DNA of 6,222 nucleotides. Origin: Thermoflexia bacterium. Lineage in GTDB: Bacteria > Chloroflexota > Anaerolineae > B4-G1 > SLSP01. Under the pieces are notes generated by a model, which worked only from the letters and a program-made list of their open reading frames with translations, was not told the origin of the DNA and ran no database searches. This document shows positions 5,347 to 6,222 of this stretch, one piece after another. Made by a program: the position numbers and the translations under genes. Position 1 is the stretch's first letter, and every line of letters starts with the position of its first letter. The stretch is from NCBI GenBank assembly GCA_030605705.1, contig JAUWHU010000296.1:1-6222 (forward strand). The letters are read 5' to 3'.

Positions 5347-6222
5347 GTGGAGGAAAAATCCGACCATATTCATCGCAAGATCATCAATTCCTGGTGTATG
5401 TATGACTGGGCCAACAGCGCCTACGCAACAACGGTGATGGCAGCCATGCTGCCGCCCTACTTCAGCAGCGTGGCCCAAGAGGCTGGCTTTACCGGGTCCC
5501 AGGCTTCCAGCATGTGGGGTTACATCACCTCACTGACAATGCTGATCATCGCCCTGATGGCCCCGATTTTAGGTTCTGTCGCCGACTACACTGGCTCCAA
5601 AAAGAAGTTTATGTCCGTATTTTTCATTGTCGCCGTCACCTTCACCTCGCTCCTGGTGTTCATCGGCACGGGCGACTGGCTGATGTGCCTGATCTTCTTC
5701 GCTCTGGCCGGCATCGGCAACGCCGGAGCCAACGTCTTCTACGATTCGCTGCTCCCGCACATTGCCCGGTCCGACGAGATTGACCAGGTCTCAGCCAGGG
5801 GGTACGCCTTCGGCTACTTGGGCGGAGGGTTGCTCCTGATCGTGAACCTGCTGATGTTCACCAAACCCGGTTTGTTCGGCATCCCCAGCGAGACGTGGGG
5901 CATCCGCCTCTCCTTTCTCAGCGTGGGGATCTGGTGGGTGATCTTCTCCAGGCCACTTTTCCGCAACGTGCCGGAGCCGCCCCGTTCGAGCGACTATGTA
6001 GAGACGATCAATCCGGTGCGGGCCGGTTTCCAACGGCTGGGGCACACCTTCCGCGAGTTGCGCCGCTACAAGCAGCTGCTCCTGTTCCTCTTCGCCTTCT
6101 GGCTCTACGCGGATGGCATCGGCACGATCATGAAGATGGCTACCATCTACGGGACGGAGATCGGCATCGGCATGACCGACCTGGTAGGCGCGCTGCTGCT
6201 AACGCAGTTCGTGGGCGTGCCG
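5347..6222 (+). CDS. MFS transporter, UMF1/Atg22-like family, 3' end outside window
   Basis: The first 292 codons are present and the frame is open to the right edge. The N terminus WCMYDWANSAYATTVMAAM (16-34) is the hallmark of the UMF1/Atg22-like branch of the major facilitator superfamily. An MFS motif A variant (G76..A79-D80..G83.K85-K86) joins helices 2 and 3. N129-V-F-Y-D-S-L-L-P at 129-137 and VSARGYAFGYLGGG at 148-161 are also family features. Helices lie near 17-39, 58-78, 88-108, 110-136, 152-172 and 185-203, then a cytoplasmic loop, helix 7 near 243-262 and the start of helix 8; about 12 helices in some 430 residues are expected. It is an inner-membrane secondary transporter of unknown substrate; Atg22 itself exports amino acids from yeast vacuoles, but bacterial members are largely uncharacterised. 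It is divergent from the kinase gene. Confidence 0.92.
   Translation, partial: MEEKSDHIHRKIINSWCMYDWANSAYATTVMAAMLPPYFSSVAQEAGFTGSQASSMWGYITSLTMLIIALMAPILGSVADYTGSKKKFMSVFFIVAVTFTSLLVFIGTGDWLMCLIFFALAGIGNAGANVFYDSLLPHIARSDEIDQVSARGYAFGYLGGGLLLIVNLLMFTKPGLFGIPSETWGIRLSFLSVGIWWVIFSRPLFRNVPEPPRSSDYVETINPVRAGFQRLGHTFRELRRYKQLLLFLFAFWLYADGIGTIMKMATIYGTEIGIGMTDLVGALLLTQFVGVP

Overview
The window reads as bacterial chromosome from an environmental lineage with moderate GC. The proteins (a UMF1-type MFS transporter, a NarL/DevR-type two-component pair, an MTA/SAH-deaminase-like amidohydrolase) and the dense CACGGAT- and CACAGAG-type intergenic repeats are compatible with a Chloroflexota (Anaerolineae-like) genome. 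That taxonomic call is an inference from gene style, not a proven assignment.

Layout, left to right. Positions 1-1859 (minus strand) hold an incomplete gene whose product starts as a complete metal-dependent deaminase of the amidohydrolase superfamily and continues into a CYTH (triphosphate-tunnel) domain that runs off the left edge. Positions 1860-2109 are intergenic: a seven-unit heptanucleotide tandem repeat abutting the amidohydrolase ribosome binding site, and a 132-bp segment bounded by inverted CACCACAGAG-type repeats. Positions 2110-2769 (minus) encode a NarL/LuxR-type response regulator. Positions 2770-3747 are a repeat-rich island: a 181-bp tandem duplication, a complete small gene for a GxxExxY-family protein (predicted PD-(D/E)XK nuclease fold) enclosed by 30-bp inverted repeats, a leftover 3' end of a second copy of that gene, and a 134-bp segment with three nested inverted repeats. 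Positions 3748-5112 (minus) encode a membrane histidine kinase of the HisKA_3 class. Positions 5113-5346 are a divergent promoter region. Positions 5347-6222 (plus) are the first 292 codons of an MFS transporter of the UMF1/Atg22-like family, cut by the right edge.

The kinase and the regulator are almost certainly partners: same strand, matching HisKA_3 and NarL classes. They are separated by 978 bp of repeat island, so an ancestral kinase-regulator operon appears to have been invaded. A plausible extended -10 promoter lies just in front of the kinase. No signal is visible in the sequence that identifies what the kinase senses or which genes the regulator controls; the amidohydrolase-CYTH gene downstream on the same strand and the divergent transporter are only positional candidates.

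The points most worth a second look are the amidohydrolase-CYTH fusion, the inverted-repeat-bounded GxxExxY gene as a candidate small mobile or repeat-propagating unit, and the gene-end fragment beside it, whose six coding differences from the intact copy are all synonymous.
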